64,000 nt of DNA. Origin: Cryobacterium levicorallinum. Its GTDB lineage: Bacteria; Actinomycetota; Actinomycetes; Actinomycetales; Microbacteriaceae. The translations under genes were made by a program, and so were the position numbers. Positions within the stretch are counted from its first letter, which is position 1, and every line of letters begins with the position of its first letter. The DNA lies in the NCBI RefSeq assembly GCF_004402405.1, contig NZ_SOFE01000014.1, positions 310,001 through 374,000 of the forward strand. Direction: 5' to 3'. This document shows positions 1 through 7,608 of the stretch, piece after piece. The notes beneath the pieces were generated by a model. The model was not told the origin of the DNA. It was given only the letters and a program-made list of their open reading frames with translations, and made no database searches.

Positions 1-145
1 CAACCTCGAAACCGCGGGCCAGAGAGTAGCCGAAGTCCCCGTCACCGACAACTGAGTCAAGTTCGCCGAAGTATTTCTCGTTGACGAGGGCCTCCTCGGC
101 GATGGAGCGCACCACGAATTCAGTCGCGTTCAGGGAACTGGTCAT
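1..145 (-). CDS. dhaL: Dihydroxyacetone kinase-like DhaL subunit, 5' part only (cut by window edge)
   Basis: The first 48 codons of a gene running off the left edge. The N-terminus contains a leucine-aspartate pair followed by VVGDGDFGYSLARGFE, matching the ADP/Mg-binding segment of DhaL-type kinase domains, where the usual form is GDGDHG. The aspartates that bind nucleotide-linked metal are kept; the histidine is replaced by phenylalanine. DhaL proteins phosphorylate dihydroxyacetone or related ketoses together with DhaK. The ATG overlaps the TGA of the HAD gene (ATGA), and a strong AGGAGG lies at 158..153 inside that gene, so the two are translationally coupled. Substrate cannot be told from this fragment; a tetrulose kinase relative is possible. 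Confidence 0.75.
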   Translation of the reverse strand, partial: MTSSLNATEFVVRSIAEEALVNEKYFGELDSVVGDGDFGYSLARGFEV

Positions 146-933
146 GATTCTTCCTCCTGGTTGGGGGCGCGCAGCAGCATCGAAAGGTCGCCCAGCGTCA
201 CGAAACCGTTCGGCACCACGCCGGCAGGAGAGCCCAGCACGGTTGCGAGTTCGCCATCCGGGTCGCCGAGCGAGGTGACGACGAGGGCAGCACCGTCAAA
301 GTTCTCATCGACGGTGTAACTGCTCACTGTGACGAGGGTGCGCAACCCGGCAGCGCGGGCGGCGCGCAGGCCGTTGTTGCTGTCCTCGATGACGATCGCC
401 TCGTCGGTGCTCACGCCGAGGTGCTCCAAGGCATAGGCGTAGATGTCCGGCGCAGGTTTCTTGGCGGCCACGATGTCTCCCGCGAATACTTGGAACTGCG
501 CGGCCAGGGACTCGCCCACCGCGTGGGTCAGCACTGCCCGCACGGAGGGTTCGGCCGAGGTTGAGGCGACCGCGAGCATCCAGCCGGCAGCAGCCGCCTC
601 GGCGACGATCCGGGCGATCCCCGGGCGGGCGGGCAGCGCTCCGACAGCGATCAGGTCGGTGTAAATCTGGGTCTTGCGCCGATGCCAGGTGGCGACGGTT
701 TCTTGTTGCCGGGCCGGATCGGCGGGAAGATGGGCCGCCTGAACGAAGTCCGGCGTGAGCAGGCTCGTAAGGCGTTCCTTGCCACCGCCGATCAGCAACT
801 TCTCGGCGTAATCCTCCTCGCTCCAGTGCACGGGCAGTCCGAACTCCGCGAAGCTGGCGTTGAAGGCGGGCAGGTGTCCGTGGCGTTCGGTGTCGGCGAG
901 TACGCCGTCGCAGTCGAAGATCAGTGCCGGCAT
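142..933 (-). CDS. HAD-superfamily sugar-phosphate phosphatase/phosphomutase (CbbY/Gph type)
   Basis: A 263-residue HAD hydrolase of subfamily I. Motif I is FDCDGVLADTE close to the N-terminus, with the nucleophile and acid/base aspartates. The helical cap follows, the motif III lysine is in KKPAPDIY, and motif IV is IEDSNNGLRAA. Length and motif I are typical of CbbY-like phosphatases and beta-phosphoglucomutase relatives. It lies 3 nt after the aldolase gene and overlaps dhaL by 4 nt, so it probably handles a phosphorylated intermediate of the same sugar pathway. The exact substrate is unknown. Confidence 0.85.
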   Translation of the reverse strand: MPALIFDCDGVLADTERHGHLPAFNASFAEFGLPVHWSEEDYAEKLLIGGGKERLTSLLTPDFVQAAHLPADPARQQETVATWHRRKTQIYTDLIAVGALPARPGIARIVAEAAAAGWMLAVASTSAEPSVRAVLTHAVGESLAAQFQVFAGDIVAAKKPAPDIYAYALEHLGVSTDEAIVIEDSNNGLRAARAAGLRTLVTVSSYTVDENFDGAALVVTSLGDPDGELATVLGSPAGVVPNGFVTLGDLSMLLRAPNQEEES

Positions 934-936
934 CGC

Positions 937-1797
937 TTACCAGGCCTGGCCGGCCGAGCCGAACGTGCGGGCCAGGCCCGTTGTGAGGTCGACGACATCG
1001 CCACTCACAGCGCGAAAAAGCGTCGGCGGGTCCCATTTGTCGGCCTCTTCGGCGAACCGCAGGTTGGCCAGGGTGGATTGCAGATAGGTCACCTTGAGGG
1101 CGGTAGAGATGTTCACCTTGGAACAGCCGCGCTGGATCAGGTCGTGGAATTGGGCGTCCGTCATTCCGGTGCCGCCGTGCAGGGCGATGGGTATTGGATG
1201 CGCCGCCACCAGATCGCTGACCCGGTCGAAGTCCAAAACGGGTTTCGATTTGTAGACGCCGTGGGCGTTGCCGATGGACGGAGCGAAGACATCGACGCCG
1301 GTCGCTTCAATGAACGCGAGGGATACGTCAAGGGTCTGCCGCGCCGCGGTCTGATCGGAGCCGACACCGTCTTCGACGCCGGTGATGGATTCAATCTCAC
1401 CCTCGACATGGGCTCCGTAGCCTCGGGCCTCCTTGACCACCTCAATGGTTTGGCGCTGGTTCTCGGCCACGGGCAGCTGGGACGCGTCGAAGAGCACCGA
1501 GTTCCAGCCGATGGCCAGGCACTCGCTGATCACGTCACGGTCGGGGCAGTGGTCGAGGTGCAGGGCGACGGGCACGTCGATGTCGGCGGTCATGGATTGC
1601 CACATAGCGAACAGCACCTTCGCGCCGATCGAGCGCACGGTCTTGACCGACGTCTGCACGATGATCGGCGAGCGAACTTCGACTGCGGCAACCAGCACCC
1701 CCTGCATGGTGAGGTCGTTGAACACGTTGACAGCAGGCACGCCGTAGCGGGCATCGAACGCCCGGTCGACGATTTCCTTCAGGGAAACAACTGGCAC
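937..1797 (-). CDS. Class II fructose/tagatose-bisphosphate aldolase family protein
   Basis: A 286-residue zinc-dependent class II aldolase. Visible family motifs are HLDHCPD (zinc ligand and catalytic acid), HVEGEIESITG, the NAHG turn, the phosphate-binding HGGTG and KVNISTALK. The family cleaves ketose bisphosphates into dihydroxyacetone phosphate plus an aldehyde. The GTG start is preceded at 5 nt by AAAGGAGG (1810..1803), which decides it. It heads an operon with a HAD phosphatase and a DhaL-type kinase, which suggests catabolism of a ketose through dihydroxyacetone (phosphate). KbaY/GatY-like activity is more likely than the glycolytic Fba (inference). Confidence 0.87.
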   Translation of the reverse strand: MPVVSLKEIVDRAFDARYGVPAVNVFNDLTMQGVLVAAVEVRSPIIVQTSVKTVRSIGAKVLFAMWQSMTADIDVPVALHLDHCPDRDVISECLAIGWNSVLFDASQLPVAENQRQTIEVVKEARGYGAHVEGEIESITGVEDGVGSDQTAARQTLDVSLAFIEATGVDVFAPSIGNAHGVYKSKPVLDFDRVSDLVAAHPIPIALHGGTGMTDAQFHDLIQRGCSKVNISTALKVTYLQSTLANLRFAEEADKWDPPTLFRAVSGDVVDLTTGLARTFGSAGQAW

Positions 1798-1861
1798 GAC
1801 GGCCTCCTTTGGCTTCGTCCCACGTTAAACCGGCACGCGCATCGCGCGCTATCGGGGAGTC

Positions 1862-1880
1862 CCCCCATTCGCTTTGGGGG
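1862..1880 (-). terminator. Small hairpin after the GAF/LuxR regulator gene
   Basis: CCCCCA (1862-1867) pairs with TGGGGG (1875-1880) around a 7-nt loop, just downstream of the minus-strand regulator stop and upstream of the aldolase RBS. There is no U tract, so termination is only a possibility. Confidence 0.35.
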
Positions 1881-1907
1881 AAATCCCTGGTCGTCGTCGG
1901 CATCCGT

Positions 1908-3215
1908 TCAGGAATGATGCGGATGGGCCAGCCCGGCCAGCATTGTGCGGTTGGCTGCTCCCGTCTTCCTGAGGATCGTGCCGACGTGTTTTTCGACGGT
2001 TTTTACCGAGATGCCAAGTTCCGTACCGATCTGCTTGTCCCGGAGTCCTCCCTCCACCAGCCGGCGCACCTCCCGCTCGCGGGACGTGAGGAGGGCGGGA
2101 TCGGCCGGTTCGCCCCACATTTCCAGTAGGGAGCGCGACAGAACAGCATCGCCGGCAACGGCCGAGTCGACCGCTCGCACGAGCGAATGCCCCTCGGCGG
2201 ATCGGTTCAGGAACCCGCGGGCGCCAGAGTGGGCCGCGCGCCGGATTCGTTCGTCGTGTGGGTCTCCGACCAGGAGCACGACGGCCGTGCCCGGACTGGT
2301 GCGAGCCAGCGCCTCGATCAGGTCGGTGTCTGGCAGGTCGGTGCCTGGCAGGTCGACCAGATCGATGTCAGTGACCACGACGTCGGGCTGCAGATACCGT
2401 GCCGCAGCGAGGGCGCCGGCAGCGTCGCCGCACTCGGCGATCACCTGGATGCCCGTCCCCTCCTGCGTGAGCAGGTGGACCAAGCCGGCGCGGATCACCG
2501 GTCGTTCGTGCATGACGAGCACCCGAGGGGGGTGTGTCTCGGTCAGGCGCCCGATCGATACGTGCGTCGGTCTGCACGGATCGTCGCCGCCCGGCAGCCC
2601 GAATCTGTGGGCCAGCGCTGCACGCTCGGACGTGTGAAACTCGGCCAGATTGATGTTGACCTCGATGGCCACGGTGTGCAGACGGAAGTCGGCGATGGCG
2701 GCGGCCGCCTGAGCGGCGAAACGTTCGAGTATCCGGGCGTCCTGGCTGGTGAAGAGGCGCTCGGAGGTATTGGCAAAGACCACGCAGGCGCCGATGACCC
2801 CGGAAGGAAGCCTGATCGGCACGCCGATGACTGGGCGCTGGTAGCGGGCGTCGTCCCGGCCGAGATGACCGCCCGGCACTTTGGAGTACTCACTGAACAC
2901 AACGGATCCACCGGCTCGCACGACTGCTCCGGTGACGCCTTCATCCAGTGAGAAGACTTGGCCAGCCCGGCATTCGTCGCCGAGGTCGACCTCTTTGCGG
3001 TAGACCTGAGCGGTCTCATCAATAGTGCAGATCGATCCCATGGCGCATCCCAGCAACTGGGCGGCGCGCAGCAGGATCCGTTCCAGCAGAGGTCCGAGCC
3101 CCGTATCACCGGCCGGCCCCGTAGCCAGGAACAGGGCTACTTCATCGCCGGGTTCATCGGTCTGCGATCGAGGGGCATTACGAGGGGTCGGCAGGTGAGT
3201 CGGGGTCGGGCCCAT
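1908..3215 (-). CDS. GAF domain - degenerate receiver - LuxR HTH transcriptional regulator
   Basis: A 435-residue protein: GAF sensor domain about residues 38-190, NarL-type receiver about 230-350, LuxR helix-turn-helix about 373-430 (LTSREREV and GISVKTVEKHV are diagnostic). The receiver keeps a candidate phosphoacceptor (D283 in VVTDIDL). The acidic pair normally read as DD is HE (236-237), the switch threonine is valine, and the conserved lysine is N337. Phosphorylation-dependent switching is therefore doubtful and the GAF domain may be the real input. No histidine kinase gene is adjacent. A short in-frame duplication (DLPGTDLPDTDL, about 288-299) lies after the phosphoacceptor. Target genes are unknown; the downstream aldolase operon is the nearest candidate. 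Confidence 0.85.
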   Translation of the reverse strand: MGPTPTHLPTPRNAPRSQTDEPGDEVALFLATGPAGDTGLGPLLERILLRAAQLLGCAMGSICTIDETAQVYRKEVDLGDECRAGQVFSLDEGVTGAVVRAGGSVVFSEYSKVPGGHLGRDDARYQRPVIGVPIRLPSGVIGACVVFANTSERLFTSQDARILERFAAQAAAAIADFRLHTVAIEVNINLAEFHTSERAALAHRFGLPGGDDPCRPTHVSIGRLTETHPPRVLVMHERPVIRAGLVHLLTQEGTGIQVIAECGDAAGALAAARYLQPDVVVTDIDLVDLPGTDLPDTDLIEALARTSPGTAVVLLVGDPHDERIRRAAHSGARGFLNRSAEGHSLVRAVDSAVAGDAVLSRSLLEMWGEPADPALLTSREREVRRLVEGGLRDKQIGTELGISVKTVEKHVGTILRKTGAANRTMLAGLAHPHHS

Positions 3216-3360
3216 CGTCTTCTCGTCTCTGAGTGTGCAAGCCAGCCTGGTTCCGTAGACAGCACTTCACCCTATGGGTCTGTCCCCCCTTGGCGCTAGC
3301 GGCGGGTGCTTCGATGTGGCGAGGAACCACACCAGCCGACGTAGCCTTCTGTGCCGTGAC

Positions 3361-4578
3361 TCACGCGGCGTGGGGCCGTGCCGCCGGGGCGGCCAGCCCG
3401 GCCAGCACCATCAGCACCAAAACCAGGTACAGCGCGTTGAGGATTCCCCAGGCTTCGCCGAGCAGTCCGAGCACGGGCGGTCCGACCAGAAAAGCACCGT
3501 AGCCGATGATGGCGACGGCGCTCACCCGCGCCGCAGCGTTCTTGGTGTCGTCCGCGGCCGCCGACATGCCCACCGGAAAACCGAGCGAGGCGCCGATACC
3601 CCAGAGGATTGTACCGACAAAAACGAGCGGGGTGTTCGGCGCGAGGATGAACAGTACGAGCCCCGCGATGCCGATTCCGGCGCAGGCCCGCAGCACGAGC
3701 ACCCGGCCGAACCGGTCGAGCAGGGGGCCACCGATCACGCGGCCCACGGTCATCGCGGCCACGAATACCCCGAACACGATGGCGCCGTCGGTGTTGCTGA
3801 GGCCGTGTCCATCGACCGAGGCGAGGGCCAGCCAGTCGTTCGCCGAGCCCTCGGCGAATGTCATGCCGAGCACGATCAGCCCGATCAGCAGCAGTTTGCG
3901 ATCACGCCAGACGGCGAGGCTGCCCTGCAGGCGCGCGCGCCAGGCGAGGCGCGGGGCATCCGCTTCAGTATCGATTTCGATGGCGGCCGGTAGGAACCGC
4001 ACGGCCACGAGAACGGTGCCCAGAACGAGTGCGGCCATGACCAGCAGATGCCAGAACACCGAAACCTGCCAAGCGGATGCCGCGGCGCCGCCGAGCGCGC
4101 CGACCACCGTGCCGAGGCTGAAGCAGGCGTGCATGAGTGGCATCAGAGTGCGGCCGATGGCCCGCTCGGCGGCCGCGCCCTCGACGTTCATCATGACGTC
4201 GAGGGATCCCATGCCCACGCCGAACACGGCGAGGGCAGCGAACACGAACGGGGCCGAGGGCGCGAGGCTGACGCCGACGCCCATGAACACGAGTCCGGTC
4301 GCCGACAGCGAGATGCTGACCAGCATGGCGCGGCGTGCGCCGAGGCGGGCGAGCAGGCCGGCTGCGATCAGCAGTCCGACGACCGAACCGGCCGAGAGGC
4401 CGAAGATGAGGATGCCGACCTGCGCGGTATCGAGGCCCAGGCCGTCGCGGACGGCGGGAACCCGCGCCATCCAGCTGGCCAGGCCCAGTCCGGAGACAAA
4501 GAACGCTGCGAACACGGCGTTGCGCCAGCCGATCAGGCCCGAGCGTGTGGCGGTGGTAATCACGGGGGAGTTGGTCAT
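3361..4578 (-). CDS. MFS transporter, YbjJ/FucP-like
   Basis: A 405-residue polytopic membrane protein with about 12 hydrophobic segments. The N-terminal FVSGLGLASWMARVPAV segment and MGSLDVMMN in the fourth helix region resemble the YbjJ branch of the major facilitator superfamily. I chose the ATG at 4578 because GAGGAG stands just upstream and the family begins near here; an upstream in-frame start at 4674 would add a non-conserved tail. Substrate unknown. The gene is monocistronic, with the iron-uptake operon divergent to it. Confidence 0.8.
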   Translation of the reverse strand: MTNSPVITTATRSGLIGWRNAVFAAFFVSGLGLASWMARVPAVRDGLGLDTAQVGILIFGLSAGSVVGLLIAAGLLARLGARRAMLVSISLSATGLVFMGVGVSLAPSAPFVFAALAVFGVGMGSLDVMMNVEGAAAERAIGRTLMPLMHACFSLGTVVGALGGAAASAWQVSVFWHLLVMAALVLGTVLVAVRFLPAAIEIDTEADAPRLAWRARLQGSLAVWRDRKLLLIGLIVLGMTFAEGSANDWLALASVDGHGLSNTDGAIVFGVFVAAMTVGRVIGGPLLDRFGRVLVLRACAGIGIAGLVLFILAPNTPLVFVGTILWGIGASLGFPVGMSAAADDTKNAAARVSAVAIIGYGAFLVGPPVLGLLGEAWGILNALYLVLVLMVLAGLAAPAARPHAA

Positions 4579-4777
4579 CGGGCTCCTCAAGTGGCGGGCG
4601 GGAGGCCTCGACAGCGGGTGGGTGGGAACCTTAACGCTACAACGAGAAGTTCCCACAGAGGGTGGAGATGGCACTGAATGCTCAGGGTGACCTCGCTTGC
4701 GGTGGTTCTCGTTTAGGACCTGCCTGACACCGGCGCATGACGCCCGAAGGCCCCGCCGATTGGCGTTGCTCAGCGGG

Positions 4778-4796
4778 TTAGCGTAGCCTTACCTTA
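4778..4796 (+). promoter_or_regulatory. Putative DtxR/IdeR iron box upstream of the iron ABC transporter
   Basis: TTAGCGTAGCCTTACCTTA matches the 19-bp DtxR/IdeR consensus TTAGGTTAGSCTAACCTWA at most positions, including the inner TAGCCT core and outer TTAG and ACCTTA ends. It lies 28 nt before the ATG of the substrate-binding protein, where an iron-loaded repressor would block transcription. Confidence 0.7.
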
Positions 4797-4824
4797 GTCA
4801 ATCAAACCCCGTCCTTGGAGTCAC

Positions 4825-5862
4825 ATGCGCATCCCGCTCTCCCTCGCCGCCCTCGTTGCCGGCGCCACCGTTCTTGCCCTCGCCGGGTGCACCCAAGCCG
4901 CCGAGCCAACGGCAGAAGGGGCCACGAGCGACGGAGCCTTCACGCTCTACTCCGGTCGCGACGAAGCGCTCATCCAGCCGCTCATCGATCAGTTCGAAGA
5001 GACCAGCGGCATCAGCGTCGAGGTTCGTTACGGCAACACCGCCGAGCTCGGCGCGTTGCTGCTCGAGGAGGGCGACGCCACGCCCGCCCAGGTCTTCCTC
5101 GCGCAGGACGCCGGAGCGCTCGGTGCTCTCGCCAACGCCGACCTGTTTGCCACGCTTCCCGCCGAGACGACCGACGCGGTCCCGGTCGGATTCACCTCGA
5201 CCGACGACACCTGGGTCGGCGTCACCGGCCGGGCCCGCGTGATCGCCTACGATAGCGAGGCGATGAGCGCGGCCGAGGTGCCAACATCCGTTGACGCCTT
5301 CACCGACCCGGCGTGGGCCGGAAAATTCGGAATCGCGCCGACCAATGCGAGCTTCCAGGCCTTCGTCACCGCCTACCGTGTGCTGAACGGCGAAGAAGCA
5401 GCCGATGAGTGGGTCGCCGCCATCGCCGCGAACAGCCCGGTCATCTTCGACAACAACCGCGCCATTCTCGCCGCCGTCAATGACGGTGTGATCGAGGCCG
5501 GACTGCTCAATCACTACTACTGGTTTGCCATGGCCGCCGAGACCGGCGAAGAAAACATGCGTGCTCAGCTCTCTTACCCCGAAGCTGGAGACGCTGGATC
5601 CATCGTGAACGTGGCCGGGGCCGGCCTGCTCGCCGGAGCAGCCGAAGACGCCGACGCGCTCGAATTCATCGACTACCTGGTCGGCGCGAAGGCGCAGCAG
5701 TACTTCGTGGATGAGACATTCGAGTACCCGTTGATCGCTGGCATCGACGCCCCGGCTGGCCTGCCGGCGCTCGACTCGCTGGTCAACCCCGACCTCGACC
5801 TCGCCGACCTCGACACCCTCGAAGACACCCAGACCCTGCTGGGCAAGCACGGCCTGATCTAA
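4825..5862 (+). CDS. fbpA: Ferric iron ABC transporter substrate-binding lipoprotein (FbpA/FutA type)
   Basis: A 345-residue binding protein with a lipoprotein signal peptide ending in ALAGC (lipobox cysteine at 22). The mature part starts with FTLYSGRDEALIQPLIDQFE, the standard opening of periplasmic Fe(III)-binding proteins, and has a tyrosine pair (HYYWFAM) of the type that ligates iron. It should deliver Fe(III), or a chelate, to the following permease. A TTGGAG precedes the ATG. It is the first gene of a three-gene operon behind an iron box, so iron repression is expected. Confidence 0.87.
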   Translation: MRIPLSLAALVAGATVLALAGCTQAAEPTAEGATSDGAFTLYSGRDEALIQPLIDQFEETSGISVEVRYGNTAELGALLLEEGDATPAQVFLAQDAGALGALANADLFATLPAETTDAVPVGFTSTDDTWVGVTGRARVIAYDSEAMSAAEVPTSVDAFTDPAWAGKFGIAPTNASFQAFVTAYRVLNGEEAADEWVAAIAANSPVIFDNNRAILAAVNDGVIEAGLLNHYYWFAMAAETGEENMRAQLSYPEAGDAGSIVNVAGAGLLAGAAEDADALEFIDYLVGAKAQQYFVDETFEYPLIAGIDAPAGLPALDSLVNPDLDLADLDTLEDTQTLLGKHGLI

Positions 5863-5877
5863 TATTAAAGCAGTGAA

Positions 5878-5911
5878 GGCGCGGTTGCGGGCTCAGGTCG
5901 GCAGCCGCGCC
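5878..5911 (+). terminator. Intercistronic hairpin after fbpA
   Basis: GGCGCGGTTGC (5878-5888) pairs with GCAGCCGCGCC (5901-5911), one G-U pair, 12-nt loop, followed by CTACCCTTT. Hairpins at this position in binding-protein operons often stabilise the upstream message or partly terminate, giving more binding protein than permease. Confidence 0.55.
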
Positions 5912-6036
5912 CTACCCTTTACCAAAGCGGATGCCCCGGCGCCTGCCCGGTCTCGGAGCGCCAGCCGCTGCGGAGAGCTGCGCCCGACCCCACCGGTGGC
6001 CGCTCCCCGAGCCGCCCGATCACCCGGGCCGCGCGC

Positions 6037-7608
6037 ATGACCGAACTACTGATCCCGCCGCCGGAAACGGCCGCGACCCGCGCGCCAGCCCGGTACCGCT
6101 TCGGTGCCCCGCCCTGGCTGCTGGCCGTCGCTGCGCTCTGCGCCGCAACGGCCGCCATCCCGCTGGTCTACCTGGTGGTGCGCACGACCGAGGCCGGTCT
6201 GACCGAACTTCTCGATACCCTCGTGCGCCCGCGAGTGCTGCAGCTCACGATCAACACCGCGCTGCTCGCCGCCGCCGTCACCCTGTCCGCTCTCGTGCTC
6301 GGCACGATCTGCGCCTGGATCCTCACTCGCATTCGCTTGCCGTTCCAGCGCACGCTCCTGCTGGTCTCGGCGCTGCCGCTCGCGGTGCCGAGCTACCTCG
6401 CCGCCTACGGCTGGCTGGTGTGGTTTCCGCACCTTAACGGCTTCTGGGCCAGCTGGTTCGTCATGACCATGGTCTGCACCCCCTACGTGACGCTGCCGGT
6501 CGCGGCGGCGCTGCGCGGGGCATCCGCTGATCTGGAATTGGTGGCCCGCACCCTGGGTCGCGGTCCGCTGCGGGCCTTTGCGGCGGCGACCTGGCCGCAG
6601 ATTCGCCCGGCCGCGATTGCCGGCGCGCTGTTGGTCTGCCTCTACTCACTGAGCGATTTCGGGCTCGTCTCGATGCTGCGTTTGCAGACGCTGACCTGGG
6701 GAATCAACGCCGCCTACGGCGCAAGCTTCGACCGCAACCAGGCCGCGCTGCTCGCCCTCGTGCTCGTGGTGCTCGCCCTCGTGGTCGTGGCCGGCGAACG
6801 CCGCAGCCGCCGTCAGGTCGCCAGCGTTCCCGGCCGCAGCACCATGCCTTCCCGCGCGCCCGGCCGCAATGGGCCCTTTTACGTGGCAGTGCTCGTTGCC
6901 GCGCCGCTGGCCGGGGTCGTGGTTCCCGTGGTCGGGCTGCTCAGCCGGCTGATCGAGGCCGAAACCCTGCGCGCCATCGACGTTCCCCGGCTGCTCGAGG
7001 CCGTCGGTTCGACCCTCGGGATCGCCCTCGCTGCCGCCGTGGTCGCCGTGCTCGTGGCGCTGCCGATCGCGGCGCTCGCGGCCCGCTACTCCGGTCGCCT
7101 GGTCGCCGTGATCGAGGCCGTTGGGTTTCTCGGCCACGCCCTGCCAGGCATCGTCGTGGGTCTCTCGCTCGTATTCTTCGCGCTCGCCGCGGTTCCGATG
7201 TTCTACCAAACCTCCGTCGTGCTCGTCTTTGCCTACGTCGTTCTGTTCATGCCGCGGGCGATTGGCAGCGTGCGCAGCGGTATCGCGGCGGTGCCGACGA
7301 GCCTCGGCGACGTCTCCCGCATGCTCGGCCTGTCACCGTTTCAGGCCTGGTGGCGGGTCACCGCGCGCCTCGCCCTGCCCGGCATCGCGATCGGTGCACT
7401 GCTTGTGGCCATCTCGGCCATGAAAGAATTACCAGCGACGCTGCTGCTGCGGCCGACGAGCGTGTCCACGCTCGCCACCGAGTTGTGGAGTCGCACGGCA
7501 CTGTTCGAGTTCGGCGCTGCGGCGCCGTACGCTGCGGCGCTCGTGCTCGTGGCGATGGTGCCCGCGGTGCTGCTTAGCGGCATCCGCGGCACAGCAAGGG
7601 AGAACTAG
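6037..7608 (+). CDS. fbpB: Ferric iron ABC transporter permease, fused double domain (FbpB type)
   Basis: A 523-residue permease with two homologous halves, each with about six membrane helices and an EAA-like cytoplasmic loop (GASADLELVARTLGRGP about residues 164-180, and AVPTSLGDVSRMLGLSP about 415-431). Two fused permease domains are typical of FbpB/SfuB/CysTW-like iron importers. The first in-frame ATG was taken; there is no strong Shine-Dalgarno, so initiation may depend on the upstream hairpin region. It overlaps the ATPase gene by one base (TAGTG). Confidence 0.88.
   Translation: MTELLIPPPETAATRAPARYRFGAPPWLLAVAALCAATAAIPLVYLVVRTTEAGLTELLDTLVRPRVLQLTINTALLAAAVTLSALVLGTICAWILTRIRLPFQRTLLLVSALPLAVPSYLAAYGWLVWFPHLNGFWASWFVMTMVCTPYVTLPVAAALRGASADLELVARTLGRGPLRAFAAATWPQIRPAAIAGALLVCLYSLSDFGLVSMLRLQTLTWGINAAYGASFDRNQAALLALVLVVLALVVVAGERRSRRQVASVPGRSTMPSRAPGRNGPFYVAVLVAAPLAGVVVPVVGLLSRLIEAETLRAIDVPRLLEAVGSTLGIALAAAVVAVLVALPIAALAARYSGRLVAVIEAVGFLGHALPGIVVGLSLVFFALAAVPMFYQTSVVLVFAYVVLFMPRAIGSVRSGIAAVPTSLGDVSRMLGLSPFQAWWRVTARLALPGIAIGALLVAISAMKELPATLLLRPTSVSTLATELWSRTALFEFGAAAPYAAALVLVAMVPAVLLSGIRGTAREN

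Noticed and set aside
682-1917. Long plus-strand open frame across the aldolase and HAD genes
   Set aside because: It is antisense to two well-supported genes and its translation shows no family motif; long antisense frames are common in GC-rich DNA.
3506-4690. Long plus-strand open frame antisense to the MFS transporter
   Set aside because: Composition is Ser/Thr/Pro/Arg-rich with no motif; the minus-strand protein is a clear transporter.
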